NCBI GenBank assembly: GCA_017527365.1
Contig: JAFXQD010000098.1
Coordinates: 1-45,759 of the forward strand
Source: Oscillibacter sp.
GTDB taxonomy: Bacteria; Bacillota; Clostridia; Oscillospirales; Oscillospiraceae
Direction: 5' to 3'
Length of the DNA stretch: 45,759 bases
A program made the position numbers and the translations under genes. Below, in pieces: positions 1 through 7,152 of the stretch. Positions within the stretch are counted from its first letter, which is position 1. Every line of letters starts with the position of its first letter. The notes under the pieces were generated by a model. The model was not told the origin of the DNA. It ran no database searches and saw only the letters and a program-made list of their open reading frames with translations.

Positions 1-302
1 AACCGGGGTGAGAACCCGCCAAGGTGCACTCAGATTACGCCCGCTTACGTTACAGCATACCACGTTTCCGGTTTGTGCGCCACCCTTATTTTCATTTACA
101 GCTGTGATGCTTTTTCATGAGGCGTTGAAAAACAAAAGAGACAGGAATAAGACCATGACCGGGAAAGCCCGTATTTTCAGGGTTTCCACCGCCTTTACCG
201 GTCTGTTTCCTGAGAAATCAGCCGGAAACGTCTTTCCGTGCCAACGGGCGTACTGCGCCCATTTGCCTGAACGATTCCATGCCCTAATTAAGGAGCAGTT
301 CT
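1..302. other. Unassigned left-end sequence upstream of the integrase
   Basis: No gene is supported here. Open frames exist but have no ribosome site, recognisable domain or conserved-looking composition. A small inverted repeat, GGGCG-TACTG-CGCCC, lies near 248-262, and an AAGGAG ribosome site at about 289-294 precedes the integrase ATG at 303. The segment is probably part of the same decayed element as the integrase. Confidence 0.4.
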
Positions 303-1221
303 ATGTTCCCTATCAATACGACCGCAACGGAGAACATTTACCATTCCTTGATTGCTCAGCTTGACAAGCTGGCGCGGCATAACCGACAAGGCAGTTTCCG
401 CACGAAGGAGCGGTATTACGAAGCCTGTAAACGATTCTGCAAGAGACGTATCACTGCAAAAGCTGTCGAACGTCAGCGGCAAACATCTGACGGCCTACGC
501 GGCGTTCCTGCAAGCCACGGACAAAGCCTCCGGCACGGTCAAGACGGATTTGGCGGCAATCCGTTTCTTCCGCGACAAGATGGACAACGCCAAGTATCGC
601 CTTCCTGACAACGGCGAGCTGTCCGTCGAACTCGAAAAGCGTTTCTTTGGCGGGACTGACCGCACCCGGAGCGCGGAGGAGTTTGACAAGATGTTCGCCG
701 TCGCGCTTGTGTCCGGTCAGAACCACTACGCCTGCGCCCTCGCTCCGGCGCGTTTCGCCGGACTGCGTTTGCATGAGTGTTTCCGTATCGACACGGCGAC
801 CGCGAGACAGGCTCTCCGGGAAAAGTCCATCACTATCAAAGGGAAGGGCGGCAAGGTTCGCACGGTTCCCATTGAAGACGAGCGGATTTCCATGACGTTG
901 CGTCCCCTGCTTGCCAAAACGCGGAACGGCGGCAAACTGCTGGTGTCTGACGGTCTGCCCACTCATATCGCTATGCAGAGAATGGAGCAGTTCATCATCC
1001 GCAACCGGGACGCAGTGCGGGACAAAGACTCCAAGCGTCCGCTGACGTTCCACGGTCTGCGCCACACCTACGCCGCCGAAAAGTACCGGCAGTTCACCGA
1101 AAACGGCATGGGTAGCTTGGACGCCCATTTCGCCGTCTCACGTCTGCTTGGACATGAGCGGCCCGACGTGACCGACATCTACCTGACCTCGGTGAAGGAG
1201 AAGGGGCGTCATGGCGACTAA
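303..1221 (+). pseudogene. Tyrosine recombinase (phage/ICE-type integrase), frameshifted
   Basis: This is a tyrosine site-specific recombinase that would integrate and excise a mobile element. Two frames must be joined. The frame opening with ATG at 303 (after AAGGAG) encodes the start of the SAM-like DNA-binding domain, through HNRQGSFRTKERYYEACKRF. After about 440-455 the homologous reading moves to the frame ending at 1221, continuing LQKLSNVSGKHLTAYAAFLQ. The catalytic domain is complete in that second frame, with an R in GLRLHE, the HGLRHTYA box, LLGHERPDVT and a Tyr in TDIYLTSV. A few residues seem to be missing at the junction, which suggests a small deletion rather than a pure single-base shift. 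An internal start in the second frame at 352 would lose most of the N-terminal domain. It is either a pseudogene or a sequencing error. Confidence 0.8.
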
Positions 1222-1408
1222 ATTCCGCTCGTTGGACGACCTTCCGCTCGTTCTCCGGGCGGAAGACCTCATGCCCGTCTTGGACATTGGGCGCAATACT
1301 GCCTATGAACTGGTTCGCTCCGGTCAGATTCGGAGCGTCCGCGTCGGACGCAAACTCCGGGTTCCCAAACAGGCGGTGGAGGAGTTTTTGGCGGGAAAGC
1401 CGAAATAA
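1211..1408 (+). CDS. Excisionase-like MerR/HTH_17 DNA-binding protein
   Basis: A 65-residue protein made almost entirely of one winged helix-turn-helix of the excisionase (HTH_17) type. The diagnostic stretch is LRAEDLMPVLDIGRNTAYEL, followed by VRVGRKLRVPKQAVEEFLAG. Such proteins bend DNA at attachment sites and bias integrases toward excision, and some also act as repressors. The ATG lies 11 nt inside the end of the integrase gene, so the two are translationally coupled, the usual int-xis arrangement of small integrative elements. The gene itself looks intact although its integrase partner is frameshifted. Regulation of excision is inferred from family and position only. Confidence 0.8.
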   Translation: MATKFRSLDDLPLVLRAEDLMPVLDIGRNTAYELVRSGQIRSVRVGRKLRVPKQAVEEFLAGKPK

Positions 1409-1564
1409 ACGTCTACGGCGCTAAAATAAAATTTGACGAACAGCCGCGCAGGACGTATGATTGGAGGAGCGCACGAGGGAACGGCGCAAAATGCCTGTGA
1501 ATACGGATTCTTAGCGCAAGGCAGGAAAAATCCCCGCAACCGTAACGATTCCGGGGAAACTCCG

Positions 1565-1592
1565 TGGCAGAGGGCGAAGGATTCCAACCCTC
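1565..1592 (-). other. tRNA 3'-end fragment, possible attachment-site remnant
   Basis: Read on the minus strand, this 28-nt stretch folds as a tRNA T-arm and acceptor end. It has a 5-bp stem GAGGG/CCTTC (one G-U) around loop TTGGAAT, then GCCCTCT, a discriminator G and CCA. The normal loop would be TTCGAAT. The matching 5' acceptor strand (AGAGGGC) is absent where a full tRNA would need it, near 1650, so this is not a gene. A tRNA 3' end close to int-xis is the typical mark of integration. No second copy was seen in the window. Confidence 0.4.
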
Positions 1593-1629
1593 ACATAGTC
1601 CCGCCGTGCACGGGGCGGGTGGGTTGAAA

Positions 1630-1990
1630 ATGCGGAACAATAAAAATGCGTTCGCAACGTCCGGATACCGGCTTGAAAAGCTGTTTAAGGCGTTGGAAAA
1701 TTATCGGAACAACATCATTATGTCCGGGTCGCGTATGGCTTAACGAGACTTATTACAGCGTTATGGTACGGACGCTGCCGTCAATCCGGACGGTTCTTTC
1801 CCGCGAGGATTGTCAAGGAATAAAATATGCGCCGGCGTGGCGACGGACAAGAAAAACACGGTGTTATCATAGCGGAATGGCACGGAAAACCCGCCCGCTC
1901 TATGACTTTGGATACGTTCGGTTCTCATATCAAACCGGGCTCCGCGCCGATTCACGATAAGGAAACAATACATAGAAGCTATAAATGAGC
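1630..1990 (+). pseudogene. DDE transposase remnant (IS1595/ISXO2-like), multiply frameshifted
   Basis: Pieces of one transposase appear in successive frames. First comes YRLEKLFKALENYRNNIIMS (about 1669-1724), then VWLNETYYSV (about 1733-1762), then AVNPDGSFPRGLSRNKICAG with VATDKKNT (about 1778-1852), and finally MTLDTFGSHIKPGSAPIHDKE (about 1901-1965). The layout matches compact DDE transposases in which D-E-T-Y-Y-S-V carries the first catalytic Asp and the HDKE region carries a later one. Here the first Asp is Asn and the C-terminal third is gone. Several frame changes and stops make it dead. The exact IS family is uncertain. Confidence 0.6.
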
Positions 1991-2483
1991 AAATTGGAAA
2001 AAGTTCCGTCAAAAAGCGCAAAAGCGGAAAGGCAGTAAAAAGAAAATCATTTGCAGGGAATTGCGGAAAAGCCTCTCGCAATTTTTCCAAAGTCTGCGGC
2101 ATTTGTCAATCCGGCCGAAAGCGCCGCCCGCAATCCAACGCTTGGGAAGAACCGCAAACGTATGAAGTTCAAAATGCGCAAAAACCATGTCAGGCGCGGC
2201 GGGAATTGTATCCCTCCGCGCCTGCGCCCGCTTTTTCAACGCAGGTGTACCTGTTTATTTTCATTGCCGCTCAGATTAATTTTTCGTCTTTTCCGTAGCG
2301 CCGGACGCTGTATTCGCAAGTTTGCCGGGGTTCTTTGCTTAAGCTCCTCCGCATAAAAAGTTGAATGCTGGCAAGTTCGACAAAGCAGGGCAGGATTTCC
2401 CCTTATTTCGTGCGGATTGCCCAAGCGCCCCGTAAAAATCCCTGTCACGGGCGGGTCTTTCCCGATTTCCATGCCTCCCAGCC
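1991..2483. other. Intergenic stretch with no supported gene
   Basis: Between the transposase remnant and the obgE promoter no frame shows a recognisable domain or ribosome site. Composition is lower in GC than the following core genes. It may contain more decayed element sequence, but nothing could be matched. Confidence 0.4.
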
Positions 2484-2512
2484 TTGACGCGGGGGGCGGT
2501 TTTGGCTACAAT
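2484..2512 (+). promoter_or_regulatory. Sigma-A-type promoter for obgE-tsaE-tsaB
   Basis: TTGACG at 2484-2489 and TACAAT at 2507-2512 are separated by 17 bp and lie about 40 bp before the obgE start. An AGGAGGG ribosome site lies just upstream of the ATG. Confidence 0.6.
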
Positions 2513-2550
2513 AGGGGCGGCAGAACGGAAACGCGCACAGGAGGGACAGC

Positions 2551-3819
2551 ATGGCATTTATCGACAAGGCACGAATCGCCGTCAAGGCCGGCAACGGCGG
2601 CGCCGGGGCGGTTGCGTTTCACCGGGAAAAGTACGTGGCGGCGGGCGGCCCCGACGGCGGCGACGGCGGCAAAGGCGGCTCCGTCGTCTTACAGGCCGAC
2701 GCCAACCTTTCCACGCTGACGGATTTCCGCTACCGCAGGAAGTACGCCGCCGCCAACGGCGCGGACGGGCAAGGCGGGCGCAAGTCCGGCAAGGACGGGG
2801 AGGACTTGCTAATCCGCGTCCCTCGCGGGACGCTCGTCCGCGACGCCGCAAGCGGGCAAATTATGAAAGACTTATCGGACGAAACGCCGTGGACGCTGTG
2901 CAGGGGCGGGCGCGGCGGCTGGGGCAACGCCCGGTTCGCAACGCCCACCCGTCAGGCGCCGCGCTTCGCCAAGGCCGGGCTGCCCGGAGAGTCCCGCGAG
3001 GTCATTTTAGAGCTGAAACTGCTCGCCGACGTGGGCTTGATTGGCTTCCCGAACGTCGGCAAATCCACGCTTTTGAGCGTCGCCACCAAAGCGCGCCCCA
3101 AAATCGCCAACTACCACTTCACGACGCTGTTCCCGAATCTGGGCGTTGTGGAGACCGCCGGCGGCGGGTTCGTCATGGCCGACATTCCCGGACTGATTGA
3201 GGGCGCCAGCGAGGGCGCGGGGCTGGGGCACGAGTTCCTCCGGCACGTTGACCGCTGTCGTTTGCTCGTGCACGTCGTGGACGTATCCGGAAGCGAGGGG
3301 CGCGACCCCGCGCAGGATTTCGACGCCATCAACGCGGAACTGAAACATTACAGCCCCGCGCTGGCAAGCCGTCCGCAGATTGTCGCCGCGAACAAGCTGG
3401 ACGTTGCGCAGGACTTCTCCGCGCTGGACGCGCTCCGCGCCAAGGCGGACGCCGCGGGCTTTCCGCTGTTCCCGATTTCCGCCGCGACCCGTCAGGGCGT
3501 GAAAGAACTGTTGCAGGCAATCACGCGGACCTTGCCGACGTTGCCTCCCGTGGCGACGTATGAGCCGGAGTACGTCCCGCCCGCGCAGGACGCCGACGCC
3601 CCGCCCGAAATCCGCCGCCGCGACGACGGCGCGTGGGTCGTCGAATGGGCGAGAATTGAGCGGCTTATGGGCAATATCAATTTCGCCGACTACGAAAGCC
3701 GGATGTATTTTGACCGCGCCCTGCGGCAGTCCGGGCTTTTCGACCGACTGGAAAGCATGGGAATCCAAGACGGCGACACGGTGTCGCTGTGCGGCTTTGA
3801 GTTTGAGTATTGGAAGTGA
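2551..3819 (+). CDS. obgE: Obg-family GTPase (ribosome assembly / stress GTPase)
   Basis: An essential P-loop GTPase that acts in late 50S ribosome assembly and links growth to stress and sporulation in Firmicutes. Residues 1-157 form the glycine-rich Obg fold (GNGGAGAVAF, GGPDGGDGGKGG). The G domain follows, with G1 GFPNVGKST near residue 167, G3 DIPGLIEGA, G4 NKLD and G5 SAAT. A C-terminal OCT domain ends in CGFEFEYWK. The 422-residue length is normal for the Gram-positive form with OCT. It is first in an apparent operon with tsaE, 7 nt downstream, and tsaB. Confidence 0.97.
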   Translation: MAFIDKARIAVKAGNGGAGAVAFHREKYVAAGGPDGGDGGKGGSVVLQADANLSTLTDFRYRRKYAAANGADGQGGRKSGKDGEDLLIRVPRGTLVRDAASGQIMKDLSDETPWTLCRGGRGGWGNARFATPTRQAPRFAKAGLPGESREVILELKLLADVGLIGFPNVGKSTLLSVATKARPKIANYHFTTLFPNLGVVETAGGGFVMADIPGLIEGASEGAGLGHEFLRHVDRCRLLVHVVDVSGSEGRDPAQDFDAINAELKHYSPALASRPQIVAANKLDVAQDFSALDALRAKADAAGFPLFPISAATRQGVKELLQAITRTLPTLPPVATYEPEYVPPAQDADAPPEIRRRDDGAWVVEWARIERLMGNINFADYESRMYFDRALRQSGLFDRLESMGIQDGDTVSLCGFEFEYWK

Positions 3820-3826
3820 GCGCGGC

Positions 3827-4282
3827 ATGGAATACGCCTCAAAGAGCGAGAGGGAGACGGAGGAAATCGGCGCGGCGCTGGCGCGGACGCTCCGCCCCGG
3901 AAGCGTGGTAGCGTTCCGGGGCGGCTTGGGCATGGGCAAGACGGCCTTCATACGCGGCTTGGCGCGGGGGCTGGGCTATCCCGGACGCGTCACAAGCCCC
4001 ACGTTCACGATAGCGAACGAGTACGAGGGCGGGCGCCTGCCGCTGTTCCATTTCGACCTGTACCGTTTAAGCGGCGCGGGGGAATTATGGGACTTGGGCT
4101 GGGAGGAGTACCAAGAGCGCGGGGGCGTGTGCGCGGCGGAGTGGAGCGAACGCGCCGAAGAACTGTTCCCGGACGGCACGATTTTCGTCGCGCTGGAACG
4201 CGGCGCCGACGACACGTCCCGCCGTATCACGATTAGCGGCGCGGACGGGGAAGCCGATACGAAAGGGGGCGCGCCGGGTTGA
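3827..4282 (+). CDS. tsaE: tRNA t6A biosynthesis ATPase TsaE
   Basis: TsaE is the small ATPase that cycles the TsaB-TsaD complex making N6-threonylcarbamoyladenosine at A37 of ANN-decoding tRNAs. The Walker A appears as GGLGMGKTAF, followed by SPTFTIANEY and then FHFDLYRL, all hallmarks of the family. At 151 residues it has normal length. The ATG at 3827 was chosen because it lies 7 nt after the obgE stop and gives the standard N terminus; a longer reading upstream would run inside obgE. Its stop overlaps the tsaB start, so the two products are probably made in coupled fashion. Confidence 0.93.
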   Translation: MEYASKSERETEEIGAALARTLRPGSVVAFRGGLGMGKTAFIRGLARGLGYPGRVTSPTFTIANEYEGGRLPLFHFDLYRLSGAGELWDLGWEEYQERGGVCAAEWSERAEELFPDGTIFVALERGADDTSRRITISGADGEADTKGGAPG

Positions 4283-4974
4283 AAATTTTCGCGTTGGAAA
4301 CGTCGGCGCGGGCGGTTTCCGTGGCGATTACGGAAAACGGCAGGGTATTGGCGTCGGCGTATCAGGATACCGGGCTGACGCACAGCCGAACGCTCATGCC
4401 GTTGGCGGAAAGCCTGTTAAAGAACGTCGGGCTGTCCGCCCGCGACATGGACGCGTTCGCGGTCGCGGCGGGCCCCGGCTCCTTTACGGGAATCCGAATC
4501 GGCGTGGCGGCGGCGAAAGGGCTTGCGTTCGGCGCCGAGCGTCCCGCCGTCGGCGTCTCGACGCTGGCGGCTATGGCGCGGAATATCGCCGCCGACGCCC
4601 TGATTATCGCCGCCATGGATGCGCGGCGTTCGCAAATCTACGAGGCGGCGTTCCGCGCCCGCGACGGCGCCTTGGAGCGCCTGACCCCCGACCGCGCCGT
4701 CGCGCTGTCGGATTTGGCGGACGAGCTTTCCGGCGAAACGGCGCCGATAATCGTAGTGGGCGACGGCGCCGCGCTGTGCGCGGACTACCTCAACGGGCGC
4801 GGCGTCCGCTGTCGGACGGCGCCGCCAAACTTGGTTATGCAGAACGCGGTTTCCGTGGCGTTAGAGGCCGAAACCTTGCCCGAAAGCGCGTTTGTCGCGG
4901 CGCAGGAACTGCGCCCCGTATACCTTAGGCCGCCGCAGGCGCTCCCGTTGCGGGAACGCCTGACCGGAAAATAG
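4279..4974 (+). CDS. tsaB: tRNA t6A biosynthesis protein TsaB
   Basis: TsaB is an inactive ASKHA-fold paralogue that binds TsaD and scaffolds t6A synthesis. The sequence opens [17 protein letters not shown] and has [20 protein letters not shown] near residues 65-85, the family signature. The start codon is TTG at 4279, sharing the four bases TTGA with the tsaE stop, which implies translational reinitiation. In many Firmicutes rimI and tsaD follow; here upp follows and neither gene is in the window, so tsaD must be elsewhere. The 231-residue length is typical. Confidence 0.93.
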   Translation: MKIFALETSARAVSVAITENGRVLASAYQDTGLTHSRTLMPLAESLLKNVGLSARDMDAFAVAAGPGSFTGIRIGVAAAKGLAFGAERPAVGVSTLAAMARNIAADALIIAAMDARRSQIYEAAFRARDGALERLTPDRAVALSDLADELSGETAPIIVVGDGAALCADYLNGRGVRCRTAPPNLVMQNAVSVALEAETLPESAFVAAQELRPVYLRPPQALPLRERLTGK

Positions 4975-5015
4975 AAAGCAAAAGACACGAAGGGCTTTTG
5001 AAAGGAGCTTCACCC

Positions 5016-5651
5016 ATGAACGAAGGAACGTTGCACGTTATCGAACACCCGCTTGTGGCGCACAAGATGAGCATCCTGCGCGACAAAAACACCAGCGTCA
5101 AGGATTTCCGCGAACTCGTTTCGGAAATCGGAATGCTGATTACCTACGAGGCGACGCGGAACCTGCCGCTGACGACCAAAACCGTGGAAACGCCGCTCTG
5201 CACGGCGGAAGTCCCGACGATTAAGGGCAAGAAATTCGCGGTCGTGCCGATTCTCCGCGCCGGGCTGGGGCTGGTCGACGGCGTGCTCCGCATGGTGCCC
5301 AGCGCCCGCGTGGGGCATATCGGGATGTTCCGCGACGAGGAGACCTTGGAGCCGCAAACCTACTTCTGCAAAATGCCCAAGGACATCGCCGAGCGCGACA
5401 TCCTCATTGTAGACCCCATGCTGGCCACGGGAGGGAGCGCGTCCGCCGCTATCGCCGAGATGAAGAAGCGCGGCTGTCGGCACATCAAACTCATGGTGCT
5501 GCTGGCGGCGCCGGAGGGCGTGGAGCGGGTGCAGAAAGACCACCCGGACGTGGAAATCTACTGCGGCGCGTTGGACAAGGGGCTCAACGAGCACGGCTAC
5601 ATCCTGCCCGGACTCGGCGACGCCGGAGACCGCATTTTCGGCACAAAGTAA
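5016..5651 (+). CDS. upp: Uracil phosphoribosyltransferase
   Basis: The enzyme salvages uracil by joining it to PRPP to give UMP in the cytoplasm. The PRPP-binding loop is clear ([19 protein letters not shown], about residues 123-141), and the protein starts with the usual [19 protein letters not shown] segment and ends [13 protein letters not shown]. The ATG at 5016 has AAAGGAG at the right distance; an upstream TTG at 4998 overlaps that site and is unlikely. At 211 residues it is full length. It lies 41 nt after tsaB on the same strand. Confidence 0.96.
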   Translation: MNEGTLHVIEHPLVAHKMSILRDKNTSVKDFRELVSEIGMLITYEATRNLPLTTKTVETPLCTAEVPTIKGKKFAVVPILRAGLGLVDGVLRMVPSARVGHIGMFRDEETLEPQTYFCKMPKDIAERDILIVDPMLATGGSASAAIAEMKKRGCRHIKLMVLLAAPEGVERVQKDHPDVEIYCGALDKGLNEHGYILPGLGDAGDRIFGTK

Positions 5652-5665
5652 CGTCGGCGCGGGAA

Positions 5666-5687
5666 GTCCCGCCCTGACGGGCGGGAC
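5666..5687 (+). terminator. Stem-loop between upp and the Uma2 gene
   Basis: A perfect 9-bp stem, GTCCCGCCC/GGGCGGGAC, closes a TGAC loop. No T-run follows, only GGAAAGGAG, the ribosome site of the next gene. It could be a weak terminator, an RNA-stability element or an attenuating leader structure for the downstream gene. Confidence 0.45.
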
Positions 5688-5701
5688 GGAAAGGAGCGAG
5701 T

Positions 5702-6286
5702 ATGGAAAGCAATTTGGCGTACAAACTGGATGAAACGATACGGGAAGAGATTATCGGCGGCAGAGTAGTCGCAATGTCCTCGCCCGCGCTGAAGCATATT
5801 TTTATAGGCGCGAATATCCACCGCATTTTCGACAGGTATCTTTATGGCAAAAAGTGCAAAGCCATTCCGGACGGCGCCGCGCTGTTTCTGGAAGAGGGCA
5901 AGGAGGAGTACCAGCCGGACATGATGGTTGTCTGCGACCGCGACAAGCTGAAGCCGGACGGCGTGCACGGCGCGCCGGATTTGGTCGTTGAGGTTCTTTC
6001 GCCGAGTACGGGACGCTACGACAAGGGGCATAAGAAAGACGTGTACGAAAAGCACGGCGTCCGCGAATACTGGATTGTCAGTCCGGGCGACCTCTCCATT
6101 GAGCAACACGTATTGGAGGACGGGCGCTTTGTCTTGCGGGATATTTACGCCCTCTATCCGCCCTATCTGTTGAAGCGGATGACGGACGACGAAAAGGCCG
6201 CGCTCGTGACCGAGTTCCATTGCACGCTGTTCGAGGATTTGACCGTCCGTCTGGAGGACGTGTTTATGGACATTGACTTTTCGTGA
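5702..6286 (+). CDS. Uma2-family (DUF820) PD-(D/E)xK nuclease-fold protein
   Basis: This family has a restriction-endonuclease-like fold; its cellular function is generally unknown. The core is visible as PDMMVVCD, then PDLVVEVLSPSTGRYDKGHKK (Asp, Glu and the following Lys residues as candidate catalytic set), then GVREYWIV. The length of 194 residues is normal. It sits 50 nt after upp with an AAAGGAG site, and its last 23 nt overlap the convergent spoIIR gene. Family members are abundant in cyanobacteria and scattered in Clostridia, often as single cargo genes, so acquisition by transfer is possible but not shown. Confidence 0.85.
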   Translation: MESNLAYKLDETIREEIIGGRVVAMSSPALKHIFIGANIHRIFDRYLYGKKCKAIPDGAALFLEEGKEEYQPDMMVVCDRDKLKPDGVHGAPDLVVEVLSPSTGRYDKGHKKDVYEKHGVREYWIVSPGDLSIEQHVLEDGRFVLRDIYALYPPYLLKRMTDDEKAALVTEFHCTLFEDLTVRLEDVFMDIDFS

Positions 6287-6917
6287 GTCGTTGCCGCAGG
6301 CTTTCCCAACACTCCGCGACGCGGAATTTCAGCGCATAGGCGGCGTTCTTGCGCGTGATAAGGGCGATTTCGTCGGCGGTGAAATCGGCGGCGGCTATCG
6401 CGCCTTCCGCGCCGTCCCCGGACGCGTCGCCCGCGCCCACGGCGCCGCACAGCGGCGGGAACACCACGCACCACCAGTTTCGCCCCGCGCCCGCGCCGAT
6501 TACCGCCCGCAAGGTTACGTACCGTCCGGCGGGCAACGCGAACGCGCCGTAATCACGCGTGGGGAACTCCGCCTCCCGCAGTTCCAGCGCCACGGGATAC
6601 GAACAGCCGCAGGCGTCCAGCGCGTCCCGCGCCGCTTGCGACAGTTCCGGCAGACGCGCCCGGAGCGCCGCCTCCGCCTCTGCGCGGCTCCCCGCCGCCG
6701 ACAACAGCGGCGCCGTCTCCCGCAGGATTCGGTCGCGGACTTGCAGTTTCATCGACTGGTCGGCGGGGGCGTCGGAGTTGGCCAGCACGTGCAGGCGCAC
6801 GACTTTTTCCGACAGCCCCTCTTGCGTCCGCAACGCCGCGCCGCCGCTATTGAGCAGTAACGCCAGCAGGAACAAAAGCCCCGCTTCCAAACGCCGGAAT
6901 GTACAAGTTCTCATCAT
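6264..6917 (-). CDS. spoIIR: Stage II sporulation protein R
   Basis: SpoIIR is made in the forespore and secreted to trigger SpoIIGA-dependent processing of pro-sigma-E in the mother cell. A basic N terminus and one hydrophobic segment (about residues 11-24) serve as export signal. The family core is visible as KVVRLHVLANSDAPADQSMK, then VTLRAVIGAGAGRNWWCVVF, then PPLC. At 217 residues it is normal length. An ATGATG start has AAGGAAGG upstream. A sigma-F promoter is expected from family knowledge, but none could be confidently placed in the 235-nt gap to the flavin reductase gene. It is the clearest sign of a sporulating host. Confidence 0.93.
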   Translation of the reverse strand: MMRTCTFRRLEAGLLFLLALLLNSGGAALRTQEGLSEKVVRLHVLANSDAPADQSMKLQVRDRILRETAPLLSAAGSRAEAEAALRARLPELSQAARDALDACGCSYPVALELREAEFPTRDYGAFALPAGRYVTLRAVIGAGAGRNWWCVVFPPLCGAVGAGDASGDGAEGAIAAADFTADEIALITRKNAAYALKFRVAECWESLRQRLTKSQCP

Positions 6918-7080
6918 TGCGCCGTCCTTCCTTTGGCATGATTTGGAATATTATGGACGGTTTGGCGGCGCTTTATTCAAAGCCTATGCGAATTTTCAAC
7001 CCTTTTTCATTTTTAATCACGCAAAAGCGGAAGAGCCCGCTTTCAGGAAAGCATCAGAAAAAGCGAGCTATAAAACGCGC

Positions 7081-7110
7081 TTTACAACCCCCTTTCCCTT
7101 ATGCTATAAT
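7081..7110 (+). promoter_or_regulatory. Sigma-A-type promoter for the flavin reductase
   Basis: TTTACA at 7081-7086 and a perfect TATAAT at 7105-7110 are separated by 18 bp, about 42 bp before the ATG. Confidence 0.6.
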
Positions 7111-7152
7111 CATACTTACCGGATTTACCAACGCGGACGAGGAGGAGACGCT

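Noticed and set aside
8..364. 118-codon open frame before the integrase
   Set aside because: No ribosome site, no recognisable domain, and it overlaps the true integrase N terminus in another frame.
1565..1655. Complete tRNA gene on the minus strand
   Set aside because: Only the T-arm and acceptor 3' half are present; no matching 5' acceptor strand or clear D- and anticodon arms were found.
2236..2472. 78-codon minus-strand frame before obgE
   Set aside because: No ribosome site or domain, and it lies in low-quality intergenic sequence after the transposase remnant.
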